Source: Sphingomonas abietis
Lineage (GTDB): Bacteria; Pseudomonadota; Alphaproteobacteria; Sphingomonadales; Sphingomonadaceae
Direction of reading: 5' to 3'
DNA length: 64,000 bases
NCBI RefSeq assembly: GCF_027625475.1
Contig: NZ_CP115174.1
Coordinates: 3,504,501 to 3,568,500, forward strand
The position numbers were made by a program, and so were the translations under genes. The notes below the pieces were generated by a model that saw only the letters and a program-made list of their open reading frames with translations, made no database searches and was not told the DNA's origin. Below, piece by piece: positions 56,980 to 64,000 of the stretch (its first letter is position 1; every line of letters starts with the position of its first letter).

Positions 56980-58116
56980 TCAGCGCGCTGATACGCTCGC
57001 CTGCACATCCGAAGACGCCAGCGAGGCGCCCAGCCTGCGGCCGAGATCGACGATCGAATGGCCGACCCGAAGGCGTTCGCGCTCATAGCAGGGAAGCGCA
57101 TGCTCGACGGGCGTCCGATCGAGCAGCGCCTGCAGCGCCATCGCATCGCCGGCAGCCTTTGCCACACCCATGGCCGTATGGGGCCGTGCCACGAATGCGG
57201 CGTCCCCTAGCAGCACTATACGGCCATCGACCATCTGCGGGGTCTCAAGGTCGAAGATCGCCTGGACGAACGGCTCGCGCTCGGCCGCCACGACTGCCGC
57301 AAAAGCGGGCGGGAGAAGCGCCTTGGCATCAGCAACCAGCTGGTCTCGGCGCGCATCCGAAACGGCGCCTCGTGGGAGCGAGAAAGGATGTGTCCGACCC
57401 GTCTCGTCAGTGAGGCAAGCCGCGAGATCGTCGACGCGTCGATACCAGACGCAATTGTAGCGACGTCGCCCTGGTGCCGTCTCACCGAACGGGCCGGGCA
57501 CCAGATAGCCAAGCACCTGTCCCCCTTCCATGTGATAGAAGGCGAATTGCTCGGAGAGTGTCGCCGCCGCGATGTCCGGCAATTGACCCTCGGGAAGCAG
57601 GAACCGCCAGGCGAGGTACCCCGCATATCGCGGCTGGACGCCGCTGCCGTGGAACATCGACTGGCGCACTCGCGACCCGATCCCGTCAGCGCCGATCACC
57701 AGGTCGGCCTCGACGCATTCGCCGTCCGACAGTTCGAGCCAGGCGAGGCCACGCGTCGTGCCGGCGCCTGTGACCGCCTGATCGAGCCGGTAATGGGCGT
57801 CCGGCACTTGCGAGCGCACCGCCTCGTAGAGCGCGTCCCAGGATATCTGCGTCTGCGGGTGGGGATCGCGGTGTGCGATCGCGCCCGACCGATCGAGCGT
57901 GATCCGTGAACGGGCGGTCACTCCTGTCACGCCCACGTCGGATCGCCCAAGCAGGCGCAGCAGCTTGAAGACGTCATCCTGCGCAACGAGGCCGGCGCCC
58001 CGGCCCGAAAGCCCGGTCGCCGATCTCTCGTACACGGTCACGTCATGTCCGTTCTTGGCGAGCAGCGCCGCCGCGAACAGTCCGCCGACGGATCCTCCGG
58101 CGATCGCGACCTGCAT
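56980..58116 (-). CDS. FAD-dependent monooxygenase
   Basis: About 378 residues. The Rossmann dinucleotide motif is IAGGSVGGLFAAALLAKNG, ending in the acidic VYER. The second FAD motif VIGADGIGSRVR and the third VLLGDAAFVARPHTAMG complete the flavoprotein hydroxylase pattern (FAD-binding-3 / salicylate-hydroxylase-like). The substrate cannot be set. It starts four bases after the MFS stop and is the third gene of a reductase-exporter-monooxygenase operon. Confidence 0.85.
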   Translation of the reverse strand: MQVAIAGGSVGGLFAAALLAKNGHDVTVYERSATGLSGRGAGLVAQDDVFKLLRLLGRSDVGVTGVTARSRITLDRSGAIAHRDPHPQTQISWDALYEAVRSQVPDAHYRLDQAVTGAGTTRGLAWLELSDGECVEADLVIGADGIGSRVRQSMFHGSGVQPRYAGYLAWRFLLPEGQLPDIAAATLSEQFAFYHMEGGQVLGYLVPGPFGETAPGRRRYNCVWYRRVDDLAACLTDETGRTHPFSLPRGAVSDARRDQLVADAKALLPPAFAAVVAAEREPFVQAIFDLETPQMVDGRIVLLGDAAFVARPHTAMGVAKAAGDAMALQALLDRTPVEHALPCYERERLRVGHSIVDLGRRLGASLASSDVQASVSAR

Positions 58117-58120
58117 CGTC

Positions 58121-59320
58121 TCAGCGCCGACGCAGCAGGCTGTAGGCCTGCATCGCCACCGCGAGCAGCGAAAGGACCACGCCGAGGATCGAGACGGATT
58201 GCCATCCGCCCATCCCCCAGACGGCGGTCGCCGCCGCCGAGCCGCCGGCGCCCCCCAGGAACATCGATCCCATGAAGATCGTGTTGAGCCGCGCACGGGC
58301 TTCGGGACGAAGTGCATAGACGACATGCTGGTTGGAGACGAGCGCGCTCTGGACCGCAAAATCGAGCACTATCACGCCTACGACCAGGCCCGGCAGCGTG
58401 AGCCAGAGGCCGAAGATTGCCCAGGAGACCAACGTCAGGACCGCGCCGAGCGCGATGACGCCGTGCGGACCGCGCTTGTCGGCAAACCGCCCAGCGATCG
58501 GCGCCGCCAGGATGCCGACCGCCCCGACCACGCCAAACAGGCCCGCGACATCAGCGCCGAGGCCGAAGCGCGGCTCCTGCAGATGCAGTGCGAGGATGGT
58601 CCAGAAGGCCGTGAACGCGCCGAACAGCAGAGCCTGCGTCACCGCAGCGATCCGCAGCTCGGCGAACTCAGCCCAGAGATGGCGGAGCGAGACGAGCAGG
58701 TTGCCATAGTGCATCCGGCTGTCGGGGCGGCTTTGCGGGAGCGAGACCAGCATCAGGACACCAGCGCCGAGCGCCATAGGCACGCCGAGCCAGAACATCT
58801 CGCGCCATCCGGCATGGGTCGCGACGAACCCCGCCAGTGTCCGGCTCAGCAGAATGCCGCACAACACGCCCGACATGACGGTCCCGACGGTCGCGCCGCG
58901 CTTTTCGGGCGAAGACAGATGGGCTGCAAAAGGCACGATCTGCTGCGCAACGGTTGCCGACACGCCGAGCAGGAGCGACGCGAGCAGGATCAGCCAGACA
59001 TTGGGCGCCAGTGCCGCCGCCACAAGCGCCACAGCGAGGACCGCGAATTGGATCACGATCAGCCGCTTGCGCTCGACGAGATCGCCGAGAGGCACCAGCA
59101 GGAACAGGCCTGCGGCATAGCCGAATTGGGTGAAGGTCGGGATCAAACCCGTGGCGTTTCCCGGCAGGTCGCGCTCCATCACGCCCAGCATCGGCTGGTT
59201 GTAATAGATATTGGCGACGGCGACGCCGGCGGCAACCGCCATCGCGAACTTGAGCGCCCAGCTGATCTCGGCGGGCTTCGCCGCGCGGGCGCGGTGTTTC
59301 GTTTGGATCAAGGTGGTCAT
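58121..59320 (-). CDS. MFS transporter
   Basis: A 399-residue integral membrane protein with about 12 hydrophobic segments. [12 protein letters not shown] and the loop 2-3 motif [11 protein letters not shown] match the MFS drug-exporter-like group often encoded with flavoenzymes. It starts by a four-base overlap with the reductase stop. The likely role is export of an organic substrate or product handled by the flanking flavin enzymes. Confidence 0.88.
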   Translation of the reverse strand: MTTLIQTKHRARAAKPAEISWALKFAMAVAAGVAVANIYYNQPMLGVMERDLPGNATGLIPTFTQFGYAAGLFLLVPLGDLVERKRLIVIQFAVLAVALVAAALAPNVWLILLASLLLGVSATVAQQIVPFAAHLSSPEKRGATVGTVMSGVLCGILLSRTLAGFVATHAGWREMFWLGVPMALGAGVLMLVSLPQSRPDSRMHYGNLLVSLRHLWAEFAELRIAAVTQALLFGAFTAFWTILALHLQEPRFGLGADVAGLFGVVGAVGILAAPIAGRFADKRGPHGVIALGAVLTLVSWAIFGLWLTLPGLVVGVIVLDFAVQSALVSNQHVVYALRPEARARLNTIFMGSMFLGGAGGSAAATAVWGMGGWQSVSILGVVLSLLAVAMQAYSLLRRR

Positions 59321-60468
59321 GCCTCAGCTCCCTCGGCGAGCCGCTCGGGTTCATAGGTTGGATAGTCGATGTAGCCGCGCTCGTTTCCACCGTAGAAACT
59401 GGAGCGGTCGTAGCGGTTCAACGGCAGATCCTCGGCCAGCCGGCGCGGCAGATCGGGATTGGCGATGAACAGGCGTCCGAACGCGATCGCGTCCGCGTGG
59501 CCGTCGCGCAACGCCGCGCGCGCCGTCTCGCCCACATAGCCGCCGGCCGAGATGATCGTTCCGCCGAATGCGCGCTTGAGGAGCAAGCCAGCATCGGGCG
59601 CGTCGGCGTCGATCGCGTTCACATCGCTATTCTGATCGGCGCGGGGCTCGACGACGTGAATATAGGCCAGGCCGCGCTTGCCGAGTTCGGTGCCCACATG
59701 CGCATAGAGACTTCCCGGGTCGCTGTCCGCCATGCCGTTGAAATTGCCCCAGGGCGACAGGCGCACGCCGACATTGCCCGGTGCCCATGCGTCGACGGCG
59801 GCATCGACCACTTCGAGCAGAAACCGCGCACGATTTGCGATAGGCCCGCCATAGTCATCCGTCCGAAGATTGCTCGTGTCCTGAAGAAACTGGTCGACCA
59901 GATAGCCATTGGCCGCGTGGATCTCGACACCGTCGAAGCCGGCGGTCCGCGCATTCACAACCGCCTGCCGGAATGTCGCGACGATCGTGTCGATCTCCTG
60001 CTGCGAAAGCGCCTTAGGGATGACGAGTTCGGCAGACGCACCCGCCGCGTCGATATGAGTGAGCCCCTCGGGCAGCACCGCGGAGGGAGCGACCGGCACG
60101 GCGCCGCCCGGCTGCATCGTCGGATGCGAGATGCGGCCGGTGTGCCAGATCTGGAGCACTATCTTTCCGCCCTTGTCGTGGACGGCATCGGTGATCGCGT
60201 GCCATCCGGCGATCTGCTCGTCGCTATAGACGCCCGGCACGCCGGGATAGCCCCGCGCCTGCTCGCAGATGTCGGTCGCCTCGGTGATGATGAGGCCGCC
60301 CTGACTGGCGCGCTGGTCGTAGTAGAGCGTGTTCATGGGCTGCGGCACGTCGCCCGGCTGGCGCGAGCGCATCCGCGTGAGCGGCGCCATGACGGCGCGA
60401 TGCCCGAGCGCAATGTTGCCGATGGTCAGTGGTTCGAAAAGCAGATCAGCGGTAGGTTCGTTCGACAT
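59317..60468 (-). CDS. Old-yellow-enzyme-type alkene reductase
   Basis: A 383-residue FMN-dependent ene-reductase like Nem[30 protein letters not shown] is the family's opening barrel strand (partly shown), with the active-site WHTGRISHP, the substrate-binding [13 protein letters not shown], and the FMN phosphate-binding [10 protein letters not shown] near the end. Such enzymes reduce activated alkenes, nitroesters or nitroaromatics using NADPH. GGGAGA lies upstream of the ATG at 60468. It heads an operon and is divergent from a LysR gene. Confidence 0.93.
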   Translation of the reverse strand: MSNEPTADLLFEPLTIGNIALGHRAVMAPLTRMRSRQPGDVPQPMNTLYYDQRASQGGLIITEATDICEQARGYPGVPGVYSDEQIAGWHAITDAVHDKGGKIVLQIWHTGRISHPTMQPGGAVPVAPSAVLPEGLTHIDAAGASAELVIPKALSQQEIDTIVATFRQAVVNARTAGFDGVEIHAANGYLVDQFLQDTSNLRTDDYGGPIANRARFLLEVVDAAVDAWAPGNVGVRLSPWGNFNGMADSDPGSLYAHVGTELGKRGLAYIHVVEPRADQNSDVNAIDADAPDAGLLLKRAFGGTIISAGGYVGETARAALRDGHADAIAFGRLFIANPDLPRRLAEDLPLNRYDRSSFYGGNERGYIDYPTYEPERLAEGAEA

Positions 60469-60515
60469 GGAAAATCTCCCTGCGGTTGATGCCGCCCGAA
60501 GTAGATTGTCTCCCG

Positions 60516-60529
60516 ATCTGGTATTAGAT
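60516..60529. promoter_or_regulatory. Possible LysR operator between ene-reductase and LysR genes
   Basis: ATCT-GGTATT-AGAT is a small dyad in the 99-base gap between the divergent genes, near the position expected for a LysR binding site. A single short dyad is weak evidence. Confidence 0.35.
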
Positions 60530-60567
60530 GGGCGAATTGATCGTCTTGTATATTCGGAACAGATATA

Positions 60568-61449
60568 ATGGATCTGATGGACGTCACCGTGTTCGTCGAG
60601 GCTGTCCGGGCACACAGCCTAGCCAGTGCCTCCCGGCGGCTTGGGATTGCGCCCATGGCAGCCTCACGGCGGCTGGCAGCGCTCGAAGCCGAACTTGAAA
60701 CCCGCCTCGTCCATCGCACCACGCGCGCTTTGTCATTGACACCCGAAGGCGCATCCTTCCTGCCTCATGCCCAGGCCATGCTTGAAGACGAGATGGAGGC
60801 TCGCGCTTCGATCCGTCCGTCGAAGGCTGGAGCATCTGGCCTCCTGCGCGTGACGACCTCGGTCCCCTTCGGTCTCAAGGTCGTAGCGCCGTTCGTACCG
60901 ACGTTTCTGGAGGCGAACCCGGAGGCGCAGGTCGATTTGCTTCTCGCCGATGGCATCGTCGATATCGTGGAACAAGGCATCGACCTCGCCATTCGCATCG
61001 CGCATCTGCGTGACAGCAATCTGATCGCGCGAAGGCTCGCGCCCAATCCCCGGGGCCTGTACGTCTCGCCCAAATATCTGGTGGCTCGGGCGGCTCCGAA
61101 AACGATCGCCGAACTGACGGACCACGAGTGCCTGACAACCACCGGCAGCCAGTTTTGGACATTCGTGACGTCTGAGCGCAAGCAACAGCGGCGACGGGTT
61201 AAGGGCCGCTTCTCGTCGAGTTCTCCCGAAGCGTTGCGGGAAGCATGCCTCGGGGGATCCGGCATCGCGATGCTGTCGGGTTGGAGCACCAAAGACGATA
61301 TCGCTGCGGGCCGATTGGTCGAGGTGATACTCGAAGACGGCGCTGCCGATCCCCTCGACATCTGGGCAGTCCATCCGACGACGCGCCTCGTGCCGGCCAA
61401 GACGCGCCTCTTCATCGCGGCTCTGGAAGCACATCTCGCCCATAGGTGA
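60568..61449 (+). CDS. LysR-family transcriptional regulator
   Basis: A 293-residue regulator. The helix-turn-helix reads EAVRAHSLASASRRLGIAP then RRLAALEAELETRLVHRTTR, followed by the substrate-binding domain (VSPKYLVARAAPKTIAELTDH). The ATG at 60568 is the obvious start. It diverges from the ene-reductase operon, which it probably controls in response to an electrophile or xenobiotic. It is distinct from the regulator at 19662. Confidence 0.9.
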   Translation: MDLMDVTVFVEAVRAHSLASASRRLGIAPMAASRRLAALEAELETRLVHRTTRALSLTPEGASFLPHAQAMLEDEMEARASIRPSKAGASGLLRVTTSVPFGLKVVAPFVPTFLEANPEAQVDLLLADGIVDIVEQGIDLAIRIAHLRDSNLIARRLAPNPRGLYVSPKYLVARAAPKTIAELTDHECLTTTGSQFWTFVTSERKQQRRRVKGRFSSSSPEALREACLGGSGIAMLSGWSTKDDIAAGRLVEVILEDGAADPLDIWAVHPTTRLVPAKTRLFIAALEAHLAHR

Positions 61450-61466
61450 CAGGCAAGGCGAAACAT

Positions 61467-63719
61467 TCATCCGGTAACACCGATCGCAGCCTTCAGCTTT
61501 TCAGAAGTAAGCGGCATGTCGCGCAGGCGAATACCGGTCGCGTCGGCGATTGCGTTGGCAAGCGCGGCCGAGGTAGGGCCCTGTGAAGTTTCTCCGGCGC
61601 CCAAGAACGGCATTCCGGGTCGTGACATGATATGAACCTCCACCTCGTCAGGAACATCCGCGAACCGGCCGATCGGATAAGTCCCCCAATCGAAGCTTGT
61701 TCGCTTGCTTTCGTCGTAGGTGAGCTCCTCGAACATCGCCCAGCTCAGTGATTGGATGATCCCGCCCTCGACCTGGTTCTTTAAACCATCGGGATTGGCT
61801 GGCTGGCCGGCATCGACCGCAGCGACGACACGGCGCACTCTGACAGCGCCGGTCTCACGCTCAACTTCGATTTCCATCGCAAGCGCACAGTAGGCGCCAA
61901 TGTTCTTGTATCGGGCAAAGGCCATGCCGCAGCCCCGTCGGCCATCGCCCTTGGGTCTTTTGCTCCAGCCGAATTTCTCGGCTGCGTGAATAATGACGGC
62001 GCGCGCGCGCGCGTCTTCCATGTGCGTCAGCCGAAATGCCAATGGATCTTCCCGGATCGACCGCGCGAGATCGTCTAGGGTACTCTCGATCGTGAAAATA
62101 TTGAGGTGCGCTCCCAGAGATCGCAAAGCCGAGACGCGAACCGGCATCTCGGACACGAAATGGTAGCGTACGTCCATGTTCCTGAAGCTGTAGAGCGGAT
62201 TGGCATTCCGGTCGCCGTCGCCCTCCGGCATCGGTATCGGCTTGGGGACTTGAGGCGCGAAACCGGGCACGATTTGCTGCGCTACCGCGTAGCCACCTGC
62301 CTTTACTGGCCGCATGTTGTGCGAATTGCTCCAGACCTCATAATTCCAATAGGCGATCCTGCGATCAGCCCCCACCGCAGCATCGACCTTGGTGACCATG
62401 CCGCATCCACAGGGTTCCCAGCCGAACTCCTGTTCCCGCATCCATTGCAGCCGGATGGGACGTCCCGGCAACGAGACGGCGAGCAGGCCCGCCTCGCCCG
62501 TCACGTCATCCGCACCGTTCTGGCCATAACAACCAGACCCTGGGGAATGAATCACCCTGACCTTTTCAGGAGGCAGCCCGACCAACTCCGCTGTCGCGCG
62601 GTGCATGTCGAACACACCCTGACTATGAGACCAGATCGTGAGCACGCCGTCCTTGAAGAGCGCTACCGCGCAAGATGGACCAATCGAGCCATGCACATAC
62701 CAGGGGCGGCTGAAGACCCCCTGTGAGCGATGCACAGCCGGAGGCGCCTGGTCGCGCGTGTTCAACACCTGTATCTCGCGGTGGGCAAGCTTCTGAAGAC
62801 GGCGGGGACCGTCATCGACAGGAAGATGCGGAAGAGTTCGCACATAATCAGAAGCTTGCGCCGCTCGCATAGCGCACACGGCCTGCCATTCGCCTTCGGC
62901 TACCACGGCAGCAAAATCCCCATTCTGGTAGATGCTCACGACGCCAGGCATCTGGCGTGCTTCGTCGAGCTTGGGGCTAACCAACCGCGTTCCGTAGCTC
63001 GGCCCACGGATTACGCGTGCGTGGAGCATTCCTGGAAGACGCATATCTTGGACATAGGCCTCTTCACCGATGAGCTTGGCAGGAATATCAACTCGGGGAA
63101 GATTGCGCCCCATGGTTCGATATCTGGCGGGATCTCGGCGCGGGGCATTGGGGACGGCCTCGACATGCAATGAAATCCCGCTCGCAAGCGCCGCGTAACT
63201 CATCTGCCGTCCGCCAGCCGCTATCACATGACCCAGGCCATCGGTGTTGACTTGTTCGACTGGGATATCCCAAGCCTTTGCCGCCGACCGTTCCAGCAGC
63301 ATCCTGACGTTGGCGCCGGCATTCGCCAGCGCCGCGCCACCATCCTGCATCGAGTGGCTCCCTGCGGTCAGTCCCTCATCCGGCGTGAGGTCGGTATCTG
63401 CAGTGATGAATGTGACCTTGCCGGGTGGGAGGTCGAGCTCTTCGGAGACGACTTGCAGCAGCGCCGTTCTGATCCCCTGCCCCAGTTCTACCTTGCCGGA
63501 AAAGACGGTCGCTTGACCATCCGGACCGATATGAATCCACGAGTCCAGTTCGGGCGTTGATTTGAGATTCCCCGGAAGGTCAGGTCGTTTGACTGCCGAG
63601 GCCGCGCCCCCTTCCCCGCCGCCCGCCAACTGGCCGAGCGCTCTGGCTCCGAATGAGAATGACACGAGAAGGCCGCTTCCGGCCAAAATATCCCGACGAG
63701 TCAAGGCTGGAACGCTCAT
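61467..63719 (-). CDS. Molybdopterin large subunit of an aldehyde/isoquinoline-type oxidoreductase
   Basis: A 750-residue member of the xanthine dehydrogenase family, closest to the isoquinoline 1-oxidoreductase beta (IorB-like) branch. A Tat-like signal (TRRDILAGSGLLVSFSFG) opens the protein, unusual among cytoplasmic relatives but common in this branch. Molybdopterin-binding glycine-rich segments (GKVELGQGIRTALLQ; DAGQPANPDG) and the catalytic Glu in FLGAGETSQGPTS are seen. The ATG at 63719 overlaps the stop of the 2Fe-2S subunit gene. It oxidises an aldehyde or N-heterocycle in the periplasm together with that subunit. Confidence 0.88.
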   Translation of the reverse strand: MSVPALTRRDILAGSGLLVSFSFGARALGQLAGGGEGGAASAVKRPDLPGNLKSTPELDSWIHIGPDGQATVFSGKVELGQGIRTALLQVVSEELDLPPGKVTFITADTDLTPDEGLTAGSHSMQDGGAALANAGANVRMLLERSAAKAWDIPVEQVNTDGLGHVIAAGGRQMSYAALASGISLHVEAVPNAPRRDPARYRTMGRNLPRVDIPAKLIGEEAYVQDMRLPGMLHARVIRGPSYGTRLVSPKLDEARQMPGVVSIYQNGDFAAVVAEGEWQAVCAMRAAQASDYVRTLPHLPVDDGPRRLQKLAHREIQVLNTRDQAPPAVHRSQGVFSRPWYVHGSIGPSCAVALFKDGVLTIWSHSQGVFDMHRATAELVGLPPEKVRVIHSPGSGCYGQNGADDVTGEAGLLAVSLPGRPIRLQWMREQEFGWEPCGCGMVTKVDAAVGADRRIAYWNYEVWSNSHNMRPVKAGGYAVAQQIVPGFAPQVPKPIPMPEGDGDRNANPLYSFRNMDVRYHFVSEMPVRVSALRSLGAHLNIFTIESTLDDLARSIREDPLAFRLTHMEDARARAVIIHAAEKFGWSKRPKGDGRRGCGMAFARYKNIGAYCALAMEIEVERETGAVRVRRVVAAVDAGQPANPDGLKNQVEGGIIQSLSWAMFEELTYDESKRTSFDWGTYPIGRFADVPDEVEVHIMSRPGMPFLGAGETSQGPTSAALANAIADATGIRLRDMPLTSEKLKAAIGVTG

Positions 63720-64000
63720 GCGATGCTCCGATGGGATGTGCCGGACGCGCGCTTTATCGCCCGGATGATCCGCATGTGCGTTCCGCATCGACAAAGATTT
63801 GGCTGCATGTGGCGTCGAATTTGCTCGTCATCAGGCCGCGGGACTTTATCTAGCAGCGCTTGGGCGCGCATGATCATGCCTGCGATGCAATATCCACATT
63901 GAGCCGCCTGCTCGGCCAGGAAGGCTCGTTGAAGCGCATTCATATCTCCATGGGGGGCAAGACCTTCGACGGTCTTGATCTCTCGCCCTTCGACCGCCGC
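63716..64000 (-). CDS. 2Fe-2S small subunit of the molybdenum oxidoreductase, partial
   Basis: The C-terminal part (about 94 residues) of the iron-sulphur subunit, running off the window. The second 2Fe-2S cluster motif is plain: AAQCGYCIAGMIM and later LCRCGTHMRI, with the VEGLA segment before it. The plant-ferredoxin-like first cluster lies outside the window. The stop is coupled to the large-subunit start by an ATGA overlap. Confidence 0.9.
   Translation of the reverse strand, partial: AAVEGREIKTVEGLAPHGDMNALQRAFLAEQAAQCGYCIAGMIMRAQALLDKVPRPDDEQIRRHMQPNLCRCGTHMRIIRAIKRASGTSHRSIA

Noticed and set aside
57899..59356. 485-residue + strand frame
   Set aside because: Antisense to the MFS and monooxygenase genes. 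Sequence is low-complexity and rich in Arg, Asp and His.

Overview
This looks like an accessory region from a high-GC alphaproteobacterium, most likely a sphingomonad (Sphingomonas, Sphingobium or Novosphingobium type). The reasons are an F-type conjugation gene set in translationally coupled overlaps, a large TonB-dependent receptor beside an alginate-lyase-family enzyme, two-component kinases with periplasmic beta-propellers, and a GAAC-N7-GAAC site of the alphaproteobacterial LexA type. I worked by reading only. Family names come from motif recognition, not from searches.

Region 1 (1-16.2 kb) is a block of F-type (MPF-F) conjugation genes on the + strand: traC 3' end, two small membrane proteins, traW, traU, a traN divided into two secreted polypeptides, trbC, a TraF-type signal peptidase, traF, a trbB-like thioredoxin-fold gene, traH and traG. 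The block appears to be decaying. traC is cut at its 5' side and abuts a ParB-like fragment on the other strand. TrbC lacks the middle of its domain. traH has a frameshift at a run of six A. A minus-strand lipoprotein module sits between the signal peptidase and traF.

Region 2 (16.2-30.5 kb) holds a Phd/VapC-type toxin-antitoxin pair, a nucleotidyltransferase-HEPN fusion, a tiny sigma-region-4 protein, a divergent aldo/keto reductase and LysR pair, a 1000-residue protein with an N-terminal RelA/SpoT synthetase-like domain, a STAS/SpoIIAA-like protein, catalase-peroxidase KatG, and a complete two-component system.

Region 3 (30.5-52.5 kb) is a defence-rich stretch. It contains a HEPN-RES toxin-like gene, a tightly coupled DUF6361 / phospholipase-D-like / SF2 helicase operon that I cannot match to a named system, an Avs-type STAND NTPase with a PD-(D/E)xK-like N-terminus and a small winged-helix neighbour, and a two-reverse-transcriptase cassette that fits DRT type 3. 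The cassette is followed by a non-coding stretch carrying an ACACAC tract, a candidate for its RNA. A LexA-type box lies between the Avs gene and the DRT3 cassette. A polysaccharide locus (alginate-lyase-like enzyme, TonB receptor, orphan histidine kinase) is embedded between the two defence groups.

Region 4 (52.5-64 kb) is metabolic and regulatory: an M17-N-like protein behind a second beta-propeller histidine kinase, an alpha/beta hydrolase, an operon of old-yellow-enzyme reductase, MFS exporter and FAD monooxygenase with a divergent LysR regulator, and a molybdopterin plus 2Fe-2S aldehyde/isoquinoline-type oxidoreductase that runs off the end. I saw no rRNA, tRNA, CRISPR array, transposase or integrase.
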